A stretch of 64,000 nt of DNA, from NCBI GenBank assembly GCA_036399175.1, contig DASWNP010000026.1, positions 62,001-126,000 on the forward strand, in the 5' to 3' direction. The notes under the pieces were generated by a model. That model was given only the letters and a program-made list of their open reading frames with translations, was not told the DNA's origin and ran no database searches. Below are positions 18,101 through 26,486 of the stretch, piece by piece. Numbering within the stretch: position 1 is the first letter of the stretch; each line of letters opens with the position of its first letter. Source of the DNA: DASWNP01 sp036399175 (lineage in GTDB: Bacteria > Acidobacteriota > Blastocatellia > Pyrinomonadales > Pyrinomonadaceae). The translations under genes were made by a program, and so were the position numbers.

Positions 18101-18329
18101 CAACGAAGACGGCTACGAACTCATCCGACGCATCCGCGCCCTCCCCGGCGAAGAGGGCGGCCAAACCCCCGCCGCCGCCATCACCGCCTACGCGGGCGTA
18201 GAAAATCGCGCCCGCTCCCTCGAAGCCGGCTACCAGCTACACATCCCCAAGCCCATCGAAATCACGCAACTGACAAGCGTCGTCGCCCAACTCGCCGGAC
18301 GAAACGGCGAAACCGAAGGAAAAAGCTAA
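15162..18329 (+). CDS. Hybrid sensor histidine kinase (TM-PAS-PAS-PAS-GAF-HisKA-HATPase-REC)
   Basis: The product is about 1055 residues. Two adjacent membrane helices (about 18-60) are followed by three PAS domains (about 85-450), a GAF domain (about 465-635), HisKA with phospho-acceptor LSHELRTPLTS, HATPase (N-box WNLLSNAVKFTP, G-boxes DTGQGIAP and GGLGLGLSIV) and a C-terminal receiver (VLVVDDDED, acceptor Asp in LLSDIGMP, conserved Lys in IPKPIE). It autophosphorylates on His and passes phosphate to its own receiver. The PAS domains may sense redox or ligands. No DNA-binding partner is adjacent. I chose ATG 15162; an upstream in-frame start at 15072 would add a low-complexity segment. No clear ribosome-binding site is seen. 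Confidence 0.92.
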   Translation: MKTETDIDRGRRAQGSLIPYAVLATTLLFTGVVAYELAFNRGLALFLLAGGVLVSLLLFVIMRSQIRARAAAEATGASLRISETRFRTMVEQSPLSTQIFSPEGHTIRVNSAWEKLWGVTLEQIEGYNILEDQQLVSKGIMPYIRRGFEGEPTPVPPILYDPNETIPDKTSHAEPQRWVRAFIYPVKDEEGRIREVVLIHEDITERRRAEDELRYQLNLTTAITDNVAEGLCMIDAEGRLTFMNPAAEKILGWTEAELKGEVVHEKLHYKRPDGTPYPISECPLNGVVRNGESIQNHEDFWIQKDGSFLPIFFSCTAIRVGQEVTGAVVAFHDISERKASEAALRESEERYRSVAETASDAIITIDQESTIIFVNQAAEKIFGHSLSEMQGKNLTMLMPDYLRHLHRAGIGRYIETGQKHISWVATELPGLHKNGSEIPLEISFGEYRRDNRHHFTGVVRDISERKQAEEALRRAERRAVTEYEALLGRLVPLAQALGTARELEVIYRALLDFTLASMPCVGFFISLYDAQRDLRIAAFAWGDGLDVDVSSLPPMPVGDGLNSRAVRTREIIVADDYQAATKGHPQVPVGVDNGLLPRSCVVAPMVVRGRVVGTIEVQSYEQASYTKEHATAMRMAANLAGVAIENVRLFDLESRARSEAEAANRLKDEFLATLSHELRTPLTSILGWARLLSGETFDPTMMRRAVETIERNARAQTQLIDDLLDVSRIITGKLRLNFRPLELSAIIESAVDSIRPAAAAKKITLRVLLDPSVGPVLGDPDRLQQVIWNLLSNAVKFTPEGGSVEVRLARAGTYAEVAVRDTGQGIAPEFLPYVFDRFRQANGAITRTHGGLGLGLSIVRHLIELHGGAISAESPGEGLGATFSLRLPLLVENVAQRATGATGDADASDAAARRVTFEGCASLEGLSVLVVDDDEDTRRLLTALLEGCGAEVRLASSASEAFEAFRSSVPDVLLSDIGMPNEDGYELIRRIRALPGEEGGQTPAAAITAYAGVENRARSLEAGYQLHIPKPIEITQLTSVVAQLAGRNGETEGKS

Positions 18330-18405
18330 AGGGAAAAGGTAAAAGGAAAATCAGATTGCTCATATCCTTTGCCAGCCCCTTTCCCCTTTCCCTTTCCCCT
18401 TTCCC
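18315..18405. repeat. Heptamer inverted repeat, AAAGGGA class (copy 1)
   Basis: The left arm contains AAAGGGA, AAAGGTA, AAAGGAA. The right arm is a run of CCTTTCC/CCCTTTC units (18366-18405). The centre is AATCAGATTGCTCATAT. It overlaps the last codons of the hybrid kinase gene. Confidence 0.85.
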
Positions 18406-18469
18406 CGCTCCGCCTTCGGCGAAGCTTTATGATAATTCGGCGACAAAACGGCGCGAGCGTGCGTCCTTA

Positions 18470-18503
18470 GACAAACTATTTTCGTCTTCGGACAAACTAT
18501 TTT
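18470..18503. promoter_or_regulatory. Paired direct repeat, possible operator of the L,D-transpeptidase gene
   Basis: GACAAACTATTTT occurs at 18470-18482 and again, exactly, at 18491-18503, 21 bp apart, which puts both copies on the same face of the helix. The pair lies about 145 bases upstream of the L,D-transpeptidase start. This arrangement suits a dimeric activator or repressor. Confidence 0.45.
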
Positions 18504-18646
18504 GACGCCGCTTCATCCCATCATCGCCGACGATTAGCTGACTCTCCCTTTTGAGATTAAGGTCGGGGAGAGCGCGCGCGTTCGGCGTTTCGTGGCGCGT
18601 CTATTTCGACGCGCTATTTTGCCGTTAGGGCAACAGGAGAAAAGGC

Positions 18647-19666
18647 ATGTGGAGTTTACGTGGCAGGCTCGTCGTCTCTTGGACGCTCGCGCTTGCCTTC
18701 GCGTTGAATGCGAGCGCTGTCTTAGCGCAGGACGGCGTTGAGCTGAACGCTTCGCCCGTGCGTCCCAGCAGAAAATCGTCCGCCGGAACTGTCGCTTCCG
18801 ACTGGCACGAATCCGCGCGCTCGGACAAGTTCACGGGCGGGCAGATAGAGCGGGCGACGCTCGTCGAGGGCAAGCCCGACATCGAGATTACTGTCAACGT
18901 TCCGGCCTTTCGGCTGACGCTCTGGCAGAACGGACGCGAGGTTAAGAGCTACCCGGTTGGCGTCGGCATGAAGGAGTTTCCCATCGTCGTCGGCGAGCGC
19001 GAGGCGACGGAAGTTATCTGGAATCCAATCTGGATTCCGCCCGACAGCGATTGGGTGCGGGAGATGCGAACGGTCGAGCCCGGCGACATCATCAAGGCGA
19101 GCGACACACGTAACCCGCTCGGCAAGGTCAAGATTCCGCTCGGCGGCGGCTATCTCATCCACGAGGCCAAAGGCGTCTCCGACCTCGGCCATCTAGTCTC
19201 GCACGGCTGCGTGCGAATGCTTCGCAGCGACCTCTACGACCTGGCCGAAAAAATCATCGCCGCGCGCTCTTGGCCTGTCTCGACCGCCCAGATAGAACGC
19301 GCCAAGCGCACGACGCGCACGCTCGCCGCCGCCCTCGAAGAGCCGCTTCCGGTCGATATTAACTACGACACACTGGTCGTCGAAGGCGGTCGGCTCTACA
19401 TCTACCCGGACGTTTACGAGCGCGGCACGAACACGGTCAAGCGCCTGCGCGAAGAGCTTGAATCGAGCGGCGTCGATACGTCGCAAATCCGCGACCGGAC
19501 GCTCCGGCAGATGCTCGGCCGCGTCAGCGCGGGGCAGAAGTTCGTCGTCGAAGTCTCAAGCATCGAAGCGGGACGCGCCCTCGCCGACGGGCGCACGGAG
19601 CCGCTCCTCGCCCAGCGCGCCACCAGAAAAAGACAGGCCACGCGCCAGCGCCCCGCCGCTCGCTGA
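18647..19666 (+). CDS. L,D-transpeptidase (YkuD domain)
   Basis: The product is 339 residues with AGGAG upstream of the ATG. It has a signal peptide (about 1-27, VLAQ) and a YkuD domain (about 82-215) that begins with the typical ITVNVPAFRLTLW and ends with the catalytic motif HLVSHGCVRM, where Cys is the nucleophile and His its partner. A C-terminal region of about 120 residues contains VDINYDTLVVEGGRLYIYPD, as in longer Erf/Ybi-type enzymes. It forms 3-3 peptidoglycan cross-links or attaches lipoproteins in the periplasm. It converges on a D,D-carboxypeptidase gene across a shared terminator. Confidence 0.93.
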   Translation: MWSLRGRLVVSWTLALAFALNASAVLAQDGVELNASPVRPSRKSSAGTVASDWHESARSDKFTGGQIERATLVEGKPDIEITVNVPAFRLTLWQNGREVKSYPVGVGMKEFPIVVGEREATEVIWNPIWIPPDSDWVREMRTVEPGDIIKASDTRNPLGKVKIPLGGGYLIHEAKGVSDLGHLVSHGCVRMLRSDLYDLAEKIIAARSWPVSTAQIERAKRTTRTLAAALEEPLPVDINYDTLVVEGGRLYIYPDVYERGTNTVKRLREELESSGVDTSQIRDRTLRQMLGRVSAGQKFVVEVSSIEAGRALADGRTEPLLAQRATRKRQATRQRPAAR

Positions 19667-19685
19667 GGCGTCGAACATAAAAAAA

Positions 19686-19733
19686 CGAAAGGCAGCCGAG
19701 CTTTCAGGTTCGGCTGCCTTTCGTTTCGTTTTT
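19686..19733. terminator. Bidirectional Rho-independent terminator
   Basis: A perfect 14-bp stem (CGAAAGGCAGCCGA at 19686-19699 with its complement at 19710-19723) is followed by a T-rich run on the plus strand and preceded by an A run. It can therefore serve both the L,D-transpeptidase gene and the convergent carboxypeptidase gene. Confidence 0.93.
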
Positions 19734-19751
19734 CGTCTTCCGTTTAAGGGC

Positions 19752-20711
19752 TTAAGGCTCGATGCTGCTGCCGACGTATTCAAAGTGCCAGGGCTCGTAG
19801 AAGTAAGGCCGGAAGCCGAAGCGTTCGGCGTTGCGGACGAGCCAGCGATAGACGGGCGTCCGGATTTGCACGGCGCGGTTGGAGTCCCTCGTCTCGACGG
19901 GGTCGCCGCCGACGTAGATGTCGAGGGCGCGGCCTGTGAAGTGCGGGCTGTTGACGGCGAGCCCCGCGCTTCCGGCGCCCGGCGACTGGCGTCGCAGTTG
20001 TTCCTGATATTCCTTCGAGCGAAAGGCGGAGATGATTTTTAGGAACTTCTCCGCAGGCGCAAGCTCGCCGTTCGCGGTTCTGGCGAGATTGAGCGACGGG
20101 TCGGCGAGCGCGGCTGCCACCATGCGCTTGTAAGCGGCGTAGGTTTCGCGTTCAACCTTTCGCAGCTCTTCGGGGCGCGATTCATCCCAGAAGTCGGAGG
20201 CAGGGACGTTGACGAGCTGTTCGGGCTGCGCGTAGGTCTTGTTCTTGAGCCGGCGCGACTGCCAGGTGGAGAACATTTTGAACCAGGTGTTTTCGTCGAG
20301 CACGCCGGTCGGCGCGAGGCCGACGCCGGTCTGCCACTGCGAGAGCGCCTGCGCGAACTCGGGCGTAGAGGCGTCCGACTCGGTTTTGAGCAGCTCGGCG
20401 ATGAGCGGCGCGTAGAGATACCAGCCGCGCTGCTGCTTGCCGCCGAACGTCCAGCCGAGGCTGTTTTTGAGGGCGGCGTTCTGCGCGGTGACGTGAGCGA
20501 AGGCTTTGCCTGCGGCGGGCGCTTCGGCTCTCGAAGTCGTCGAGGCGGTGAGCTTGGTGCGCGGAGCCATCTCCTGCTGCGCGCCTTCCCCCGATTCGTT
20601 TTTGGAGACCGACTGGCTCTGGCCAGGCAGGGCGGCGACGTAAATCGACGCGGCGACAAACAACGCGACGAGCGCGAGCATGACCGACAGGCTTCTCTTT
20701 TTCTCTGGCAT
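19752..20711 (-). CDS. VanY-type D-alanyl-D-alanine carboxypeptidase
   Basis: The product is about 319 residues from ATG 20711. An N-terminal hydrophobic segment (about 8-28) acts as signal or anchor. Next come a linker, a region with peptidoglycan-binding-like features (about 80-145, QWQTGVGLAPTGVLDENTW), and a peptidase M15 domain (about 190-319). Zinc and catalytic motifs are SPHFTGRALDIY (SxHxxGxAxD) and EPWHFEY (ExWH). It trims terminal D-Ala from peptidoglycan stems. The pairing with an L,D-transpeptidase is logical because that enzyme uses the tetrapeptides it produces. A GTG at 20753 is a possible upstream start. Confidence 0.9.
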   Translation of the reverse strand: MPEKKRSLSVMLALVALFVAASIYVAALPGQSQSVSKNESGEGAQQEMAPRTKLTASTTSRAEAPAAGKAFAHVTAQNAALKNSLGWTFGGKQQRGWYLYAPLIAELLKTESDASTPEFAQALSQWQTGVGLAPTGVLDENTWFKMFSTWQSRRLKNKTYAQPEQLVNVPASDFWDESRPEELRKVERETYAAYKRMVAAALADPSLNLARTANGELAPAEKFLKIISAFRSKEYQEQLRRQSPGAGSAGLAVNSPHFTGRALDIYVGGDPVETRDSNRAVQIRTPVYRWLVRNAERFGFRPYFYEPWHFEYVGSSIEP

Positions 20712-21026
20712 ATTTCTCAGACTTTTTTTAGCTCGGCAGAAGGAAAGGGGCACAAACCGCGTGGACAGAAATTCAGATGATTTTTCGTCTCAGTTGGTTC
20801 GATGTCGGGAGCATAATTTTCACGAAAATGTTCCGGCGTCTCGAAATAATGACGTTTGAAATAGAACGTGCACGAAGCTCCGCGTTGACGAAACCAGTAC
20901 GGTCATTCTGATAAGGCGTCAACATTATAAATCAGGTCGCCCGCGTGCATCCTGTCAAAGAGACTTAAGCGAAAGCGCGCCCGTGCGCTTGAGCCGGGAC
21001 GCATGCGAAGGTAAGATTCAACGCAT
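20712..21026. other. Divergent promoter region between carboxypeptidase and VWA genes
   Basis: This is an A/T-richer stretch with no credible ORF. TTGACG (20884-20889) followed by TGATAA after 18 bases is a weak rightward promoter candidate for the VWA gene. There is no heptamer repeat here. Confidence 0.35.
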
Positions 21027-22880
21027 ATGCTTTACCACAACTCCGCCGCGCGTCTCCCTACGCGCGCACCCCATCGACAGCCAAAATTTTCAGTCGCGCT
21101 CGCCCTCTTTCTGCTACTCCAAAGCGCCCCGCTCGTCGGCCTCGCGCAGTCGCCGCAGTCGCCGCATTCATCCTTGGAGCGCGAGTTGACGACCCCTGAG
21201 AAGGTCTCGGTCACAATCAGGAATCTGCACGGACGCGTGACGGTCATCTCTTCGGAAGAGCAGCGCGGCGTCTCGCTCAAGGCGGAGTCGTTAGGCAAGC
21301 CGGTTGACGAAAAGGACGTGCGCTCCGAGGCCAAAGGCGGCTCGGTGGAGATAGAGGTCGAGCGCGCTGCGGCGTCGGCAAAAGGGTCGGCAGAAGGAAG
21401 GAGCGCGAGCGGCGGCGAGGTTGTCAGAAGAAAGAGCGACGCGGAGCTTGAGCGCGAGCGCATCGACCTGACGGTGCGCGTGCCCGCGCGTGCGCGCGTG
21501 AAGGTTGAGACCGGGGGCGGGGCAGTTGACGTGATTGGCAACGTCGAATCGGCGGAAGTGCTCACCGACACGGGCACGATTCGCGCCGACGTGCCTTTGG
21601 ATGCTCTCAAGTACAGCCTTCAATGGACGGCGAGCCGCCCGCGTTTCTACAGCGAGGTTGAATTGCCGAAGGTCAAAGAGCGGCGCGGCGGCGTCTACGA
21701 GATTTCGGGGCGCTTCGGCGACAAGAAGGCCAAGCAGGAAGAGCGCATCCGTCTCGACCTCACGACCGAGCGCGGAGTGATGCTCTTCGGCGTCTCCGAC
21801 CCCTCGACCGTCCCGACGGATTTGCGCGAGCGCGAGCTGACCGAGGCCGCACGCGCCATCATCCGAAGCGGCAACGAAGATTTGATAGACGCGATTCGCA
21901 AGGTCGCGCCGCGTCTCGTCGGCGACTATACGCAGACGCTCCCGCCGCGCTTCAAAGAGCCTTCGCTCGGCGTCAACCGGGGCTTCGGCGGCATCGCCTT
22001 AGCGCGCGTCGAAGAGAATCTGGTGATGCTGAACGCGAGCGTCACGGACAAGCACGGGCGAGCCATCGGCGGCCTCGGCCAACGCGATTTCACCCTCTAC
22101 GAGAACGGCGAGGAACGACCCGTCAGGGAAGTAAAGCCTGTGAGCGCGCCTTTCAACCTCATCCTTTTGCTCGACGTGTCGGGCAGCGTCGAGGAGCGTC
22201 TGGATTTCATCAGGAAAGCGGCGCTCGCCTTCCTCGGCACGGTCAGCCCGCAGGATAGAATCGCCATCATCAGCTTCCGCGACGACGTGCAGCTCGTCTC
22301 CGACTTCACCGCCGACCGACGCCTTCTCGCCGAGCGCATCAAAAAAATCGACGCCGGAGGCGCAACCGCGCTCTACGATTCGCTGGCCTACGCGCTCGTC
22401 GAAACGCTCAAGCCTCTGCGCGGCGAGCGTACGGCGGTCGTCATTCTCTCCGACGGCGACGACAACCGCTCCTTCATCCCCTTCTCATCCGTGCTCGAAG
22501 CCACCATCGAATCGGGCGCGCTCATCTATCCCCTCTACATCCCTTCGGGGCTCATCCCCTCCGGCAGCATCCCCGAAGCCTCGCGCACCATCGACCCCAT
22601 GCGCTCGCGCTTTCTCACCCTGACCTCGCGCGCGCAGGAAGAAGGGCAGAAGCTTGCAAGCGCCTCGGGCGGCGTCTACTACCCCATCACGCGCCTCGAC
22701 CAGTTGCAGAAGGCTTACGACGATGTCGTCACGCAGCTTCGCACAGCCTACACCATCACTTACGCATCCAATCAGGCGGCGGCGAACGCGAACGCGCGCC
22801 GCGACTCGCGCATCCGCGTCCGCGTCGCACGCGAAGACGCGGCGGTGCGCCTGAGCCCGGCTGTCAGCGTCAAGCCGTAA
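21027..22880 (+). CDS. Secreted VWA-domain protein with N-terminal adhesin-like region (acidobacterial VWFA-related type)
   Basis: The product is 617 residues with a signal peptide ending near VGLAQ (about 41). Residues 55-255 form a beta-rich region, with segments such as VTIRNLHGRVTV and VKVETGGGAVDVIGNV that recall DUF4097-type repetitive adhesin folds. The pre-VWA module LNASVTDKHGRAIGGLGQRDF is typical of the acidobacterial family, and the VWA domain (about 376-560) has MIDAS motif DVSGS at 383-387. It is probably periplasmic or surface-exposed and metal-dependent, binding a protein ligand; the role is unknown. It lies head-to-tail with a second VWA gene. Confidence 0.85.
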   Translation: MLYHNSAARLPTRAPHRQPKFSVALALFLLLQSAPLVGLAQSPQSPHSSLERELTTPEKVSVTIRNLHGRVTVISSEEQRGVSLKAESLGKPVDEKDVRSEAKGGSVEIEVERAAASAKGSAEGRSASGGEVVRRKSDAELERERIDLTVRVPARARVKVETGGGAVDVIGNVESAEVLTDTGTIRADVPLDALKYSLQWTASRPRFYSEVELPKVKERRGGVYEISGRFGDKKAKQEERIRLDLTTERGVMLFGVSDPSTVPTDLRERELTEAARAIIRSGNEDLIDAIRKVAPRLVGDYTQTLPPRFKEPSLGVNRGFGGIALARVEENLVMLNASVTDKHGRAIGGLGQRDFTLYENGEERPVREVKPVSAPFNLILLLDVSGSVEERLDFIRKAALAFLGTVSPQDRIAIISFRDDVQLVSDFTADRRLLAERIKKIDAGGATALYDSLAYALVETLKPLRGERTAVVILSDGDDNRSFIPFSSVLEATIESGALIYPLYIPSGLIPSGSIPEASRTIDPMRSRFLTLTSRAQEEGQKLASASGGVYYPITRLDQLQKAYDDVVTQLRTAYTITYASNQAAANANARRDSRIRVRVAREDAAVRLSPAVSVKP

Positions 22881-22973
22881 GGCGCTGGATTCCTCCCCGC
22901 GTCGCTCTATCTCCCCGTCGATTCTCCCGCGAGTTTTTTTGAACGTCTCCGAGAAGAGGGAAGGCAGACAACT

Positions 22974-24089
22974 ATGCGAAATCGAATCTGCGGGCGCACG
23001 GGCGCGTTGCTTTTGTTCGTGCTTCTAGCCGTCGCGCTCGCGCCGTTTCAGCTTGGATGGCGCGATAGCGCAGCAGTAGCAGCGCAGACGCAGCCCGTGC
23101 AGCGACAGCGCCGTCTCTCGCCCGCGATGCAAACACCACCTGCTCCGCCCGCTCCCAACGCTCCGCAGCAGGACGACGATGATGAAGTGGTGCGCGTCGA
23201 GACCGACCTGACCAGCATCCTGATGACCGCCGTCGATAAGAACAAGCGATTCATCACGACGCTCAAGCAGGAAGACATACGCGTCTTGGAGAACGGTGCG
23301 CCGCAGCAGATTTCCATCTTCCAGCGCGAGACCGATTTGCCGCTCTCGCTCGCCCTCCTTATCGATACCAGCCGCTCGCAGGAACGCACGCTCCCCGACG
23401 AACAATCCGCCGCCCGCTCTTTCCTCGACGCCGTGCTGCGCCCCGGCAAAGACAACGCCGCCGTCATCTCCTTCACAGGAGAGCCGCGCAGCGAACAATC
23501 TCTCACTGACAACGCCTTGAGGCTGCGCGCCGCCGTCGAGCGCGTCCGCGTCGAGCTTCCGCCCGACAATCCCGAATGCGACGAAGACGTGGCGAGCGCC
23601 ATCCCCGTCGATAAAGACCCGCGCTGCTGGACGGCCATCTGGGACGCAGCCTACGCGACCATCGACGAAGTGCTCTCGCACACGCCCGAGCGCACGCGAC
23701 GCGCCATCATCCTCCTTTCCGACGGCGACGACACCGGCAGCCGCACCAAGCGACAGGAGGCCATCGACTTCGCCGTCAAATCCAACGTCGTCGTCTACTC
23801 CATCGGCATCGGCGACCGCGAGCTTTACGACATCGACGAAGGCGCGCTCCGCAAAGTCTCCGAGCAGACCGGAGGCCGCGCCTTCTTCCCGCGCAATCGG
23901 ACTGAGCTAACGGACGCCTTCCGCCTCATCGAACAGGAACTGCGCTCCCAGTACCTCGTCGCCTACTCGCCCGCCAACAAAACCCGCGACGGCTCCTTCC
24001 GCCGCGTCCAGATAGAGATAACCAACCCCGAGCTTCGCAAACAAAAACTCCGCCTCCTCTATCGTCAGGGCTACTACGCGAGAAAATGA
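22974..24089 (+). CDS. Secreted VWA-domain protein (acidobacterial VWFA-related type)
   Basis: The product is 371 residues. It has a signal peptide (about 1-38), a Pro/Gln-rich linker, then the conserved entry VDKNKRFITTLKQEDIRVLENG and a VWA domain (about 123-330) with MIDAS motif DTSRS at 131-135. The C-terminal strand block is YLVAYSPANKTRDGSFRRV. Two Cys in the insert ECDEDV...DPRCW may form a disulfide. It is a close paralogue of the gene at 44175. The 94-base gap from the preceding VWA gene suggests joint transcription. The stop codon abuts a GAATGCG-class repeat. Confidence 0.87.
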   Translation: MRNRICGRTGALLLFVLLAVALAPFQLGWRDSAAVAAQTQPVQRQRRLSPAMQTPPAPPAPNAPQQDDDDEVVRVETDLTSILMTAVDKNKRFITTLKQEDIRVLENGAPQQISIFQRETDLPLSLALLIDTSRSQERTLPDEQSAARSFLDAVLRPGKDNAAVISFTGEPRSEQSLTDNALRLRAAVERVRVELPPDNPECDEDVASAIPVDKDPRCWTAIWDAAYATIDEVLSHTPERTRRAIILLSDGDDTGSRTKRQEAIDFAVKSNVVVYSIGIGDRELYDIDEGALRKVSEQTGGRAFFPRNRTELTDAFRLIEQELRSQYLVAYSPANKTRDGSFRRVQIEITNPELRKQKLRLLYRQGYYARK

Positions 24090-24173
24090 TGAATTAGGAA
24101 TGCGGAATGATGAATGAAAAGCAAAAAAGCTTTGGTCTTCAATTCATCATTTCGCATTCCGCATTCATCATTC
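24088..24173. repeat. Heptamer inverted repeat, GAATGCG class (copy 1)
   Basis: The left-arm units are GAATTAG, GAATGCG, GAATGAT, GAATGAA. The right arm (about 24140-24173) is the reverse complement. The centre is AAAGCTTTGGTCTT, nearly identical to the centres of GTCTGGA-class elements. It lies between the VWA gene and the SAM hydrolase gene. Confidence 0.95.
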
Positions 24174-24231
24174 TTTCGTGTATTCTCTTTTGCGAAGCCG
24201 GAAAATTTAGCGCGCAGGGGAGGGCAGAGGA

Positions 24232-25023
24232 TTGCTGGTTCATATCATCGCGGATTACGGCGGGGGCGATTTGGCCTTCGCGGAGGTGGTGCAGCGCATC
24301 AAGATGTACTTGCCGGACGCGGAGCCCGTGTGGACGCCCGTGCCCGCCTTCTCGACGCTCGGCGCAGGGTTTTGCGTGGCGCAGTTGGGGATGAACGAAG
24401 CGCCTGCGGGGACGATTATCTATCACAACGTCGCGCCGCGCACGGACGCGGAAGAGGCGCGAGAGGATAACGCGGGCGAGCGTTTGGCCTTTGCGCGTCT
24501 GCCGACGGGCGTGCGCGTTATCGGCGTCAACGCGGGCGAGGCGTTCTCTTTTGTGCGCGAAGCGGCGGAGGAATTGCGCTGGGCTGCCGTCGCCGCCGAA
24601 GGCTCGCAGTTTCGCTCGCGCGACCTCTTTCCGCAGGCGGCGGCGCAGATTGCCCTCGGCCAGCCCGAAGCCCTCGCCGAAGAAATCGAGCGCGACGTGA
24701 TTCCCGAAGTCCCGCCCAATCGCATCGCCTACATCGACGGCTACGGCAACCTCAAGACGACCATCAGGCTCGAAGTCGAGCGCGCACATTCCGGCTCGCG
24801 CGTGCGCGTTCTGATTGGCGACGCCGAACAGGCTGCGACCGTGAGCGACGGCACTTTCGCCGTCGAGCACGGGCAGATGTCGTTCGCACCCGGCAGTAGC
24901 GGCTGGACAGACAAGCAGGGTGCGGAGACGCGCTGGATGGAGCTTTTCCTTCGCGGCGGCAACGCCTGGGAAGCATTCAAACGCCCGTCAATCGGCGACC
25001 GCGTAGAACTCATCTTTGAGTAG
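24232..25023 (+). CDS. S-adenosyl-L-methionine hydroxide adenosyltransferase (DUF62) family
   Basis: The product is 263 residues. The N-terminal part begins HIIADYGGGDLAFAEV, which fits the DUF62 nucleotide-binding start (xDFGxxD). The C-terminal beta-barrel part has NRIAYIDGYGNLKTTI, the family's YIDxFGNxxTNI motif with GYGN instead of the usual FGN. The family splits SAM to adenosine and methionine using hydroxide. The first motif is also altered (DYGGGD), so activity is uncertain. The start is TTG 24232 with AGAGGA adjacent. Genes for exonuclease VII follow after 55 bases. Confidence 0.75.
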   Translation: MLVHIIADYGGGDLAFAEVVQRIKMYLPDAEPVWTPVPAFSTLGAGFCVAQLGMNEAPAGTIIYHNVAPRTDAEEAREDNAGERLAFARLPTGVRVIGVNAGEAFSFVREAAEELRWAAVAAEGSQFRSRDLFPQAAAQIALGQPEALAEEIERDVIPEVPPNRIAYIDGYGNLKTTIRLEVERAHSGSRVRVLIGDAEQAATVSDGTFAVEHGQMSFAPGSSGWTDKQGAETRWMELFLRGGNAWEAFKRPSIGDRVELIFE

Positions 25024-25078
25024 CATCGTTTTCATCTTTAAGTAGCATTCTCTTCAGGAGCTTAAAACGGCGCGCGGC

Positions 25079-26482
25079 ATGAAGAGTCCCTTACTGCTAT
25101 CACTGTTCGACGAGACGGAGCGACGACCGCTCTCCGTGTCGGAGTTGACCTCGCAGGTGCGCGGGGCGATAGAGAATCGTTTCGCTTCCGTCTGGGTCGA
25201 GGGCGAAATCTCGAACTTCAAGGCGCACGCTTCCGGCCACTGGTATTTCACCGTCAAGGACGAGAGCGCGCAGCTTCGCGCCACCTGTTTTCGAGGCATC
25301 AATCGCGCCATCCGCTTTCGCCCTTCGGACGGCTTGCAGGTACGCGTGCGCGGGCGGCTGACGGTCTACGAGCCGCGCGGCGAATACGAGTTGTTGGTCG
25401 AAGGGCTCGACCCCGTCGGCGCGGGCGCGCTGCGCGTGGCCTTCGAGCAGTTGCGCGAGCGGCTCGCCGCCGAAGGCTTGTTCGACGAGGAATTGAAGAG
25501 ACCTCTGCCGCTTCTGCCGCGACGCATCGCCGTCGTCACCTCTCCGACGGGCGCGGCCATCCGCGACATCGTGCAGACTATCTCGCGCCGCACGCAGACC
25601 GTCCATATCCTCATCGCGCCTTCGCGCGTGCAGGGCGAAGGCGCAGGGCGTGAGATTGCCCGCGCCATCCGAAGGCTCAACGAGCATCAACGCCGGGCGG
25701 TTGCGGAAGGACGCGCGGACGAATTGATTGATGCGATTATCGTCGGGCGCGGCGGCGGGTCGGCGGAAGACCTCTGGGCGTTCAACGAAGAGGATGTCGC
25801 TCGCGCGATTCGAGCGTCGGAGATTCCGGTCATCTCTGCGGTCGGACACGAGACCGATTTCACCATCGCAGACTTCGCGGCTGACGTTCGAGCCGCGACG
25901 CCGACGGCAGCCGCCGAGCTAGTCGCAGCGCGCGAGGACGAGATTGTCGCCTTCGTCGAAGAGAAGACGCGCGACCTCTTGCGGGCGATGCGCTTTCGAC
26001 TGATGAGCGAGCGGGCGCGCGTGCAGGAGGCGGCGATGTCCGAAGGCTTCGACGCGGTGCGCGAGCGTTTGCGGCTCTACCGCGAGCGCGGGCGCGTGGC
26101 CGCAAGCGCGTTGGAAAAAAGGATTTTGAGAATCGACGTGAACATGCGTCGGAGGCTGGAGGCGGCGTCGTGTCGCTTGCAGCCCGCGCAGATACAGAAG
26201 CACGCGGCGGAGGCGCGCGTGCGTCTGGCTCTGGCGCGTGCGGCGCTCGACGCGGCGGCCTCCGCTCGTCTCGACGAGTCGGGCTCGCGTCTCGCCGTCA
26301 CCGTCGCATCGCTCGGCGCTCTCTCGCCGCTCGCCGTGCTCGGTCGCGGCTACGCGCTCGTGCGCGGGGCGGACGGGCGCGTCGTGCGCTCTTCGCGCGC
26401 CGTCGCGTTGAGCGAGCGCTTGAGTCTGAAGCTGGCCGAAGGGCGCGTCGTGTGTCGTGTCGAAGAAGTATCGGAGGATTAG
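25079..26482 (+). CDS. xseA: Exodeoxyribonuclease VII large subunit
   Basis: The product is 467 residues. The N-terminal OB-fold (about 15-115) has VWVEGEISNFKAHASGHWYFTVKD. The catalytic domain (about 130-330) has VVTSPTGAAIRDI, IIVGRGGGSAEDLWAFNEE, SAVGHETDFTIADFAADVRA and ATPTAAAELV. The long helical C-terminus (about 330-440) ends with LSPLAVLGRGYALV. ExoVII degrades single-stranded DNA to oligonucleotides in both directions and needs the small subunit, which is encoded at 27311. The two are separated by a small membrane-protein gene and a hairpin repeat. Confidence 0.97.
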   Translation: MKSPLLLSLFDETERRPLSVSELTSQVRGAIENRFASVWVEGEISNFKAHASGHWYFTVKDESAQLRATCFRGINRAIRFRPSDGLQVRVRGRLTVYEPRGEYELLVEGLDPVGAGALRVAFEQLRERLAAEGLFDEELKRPLPLLPRRIAVVTSPTGAAIRDIVQTISRRTQTVHILIAPSRVQGEGAGREIARAIRRLNEHQRRAVAEGRADELIDAIIVGRGGGSAEDLWAFNEEDVARAIRASEIPVISAVGHETDFTIADFAADVRAATPTAAAELVAAREDEIVAFVEEKTRDLLRAMRFRLMSERARVQEAAMSEGFDAVRERLRLYRERGRVAASALEKRILRIDVNMRRRLEAASCRLQPAQIQKHAAEARVRLALARAALDAAASARLDESGSRLAVTVASLGALSPLAVLGRGYALVRGADGRVVRSSRAVALSERLSLKLAEGRVVCRVEEVSED

Positions 26483-26486
26483 AGAG

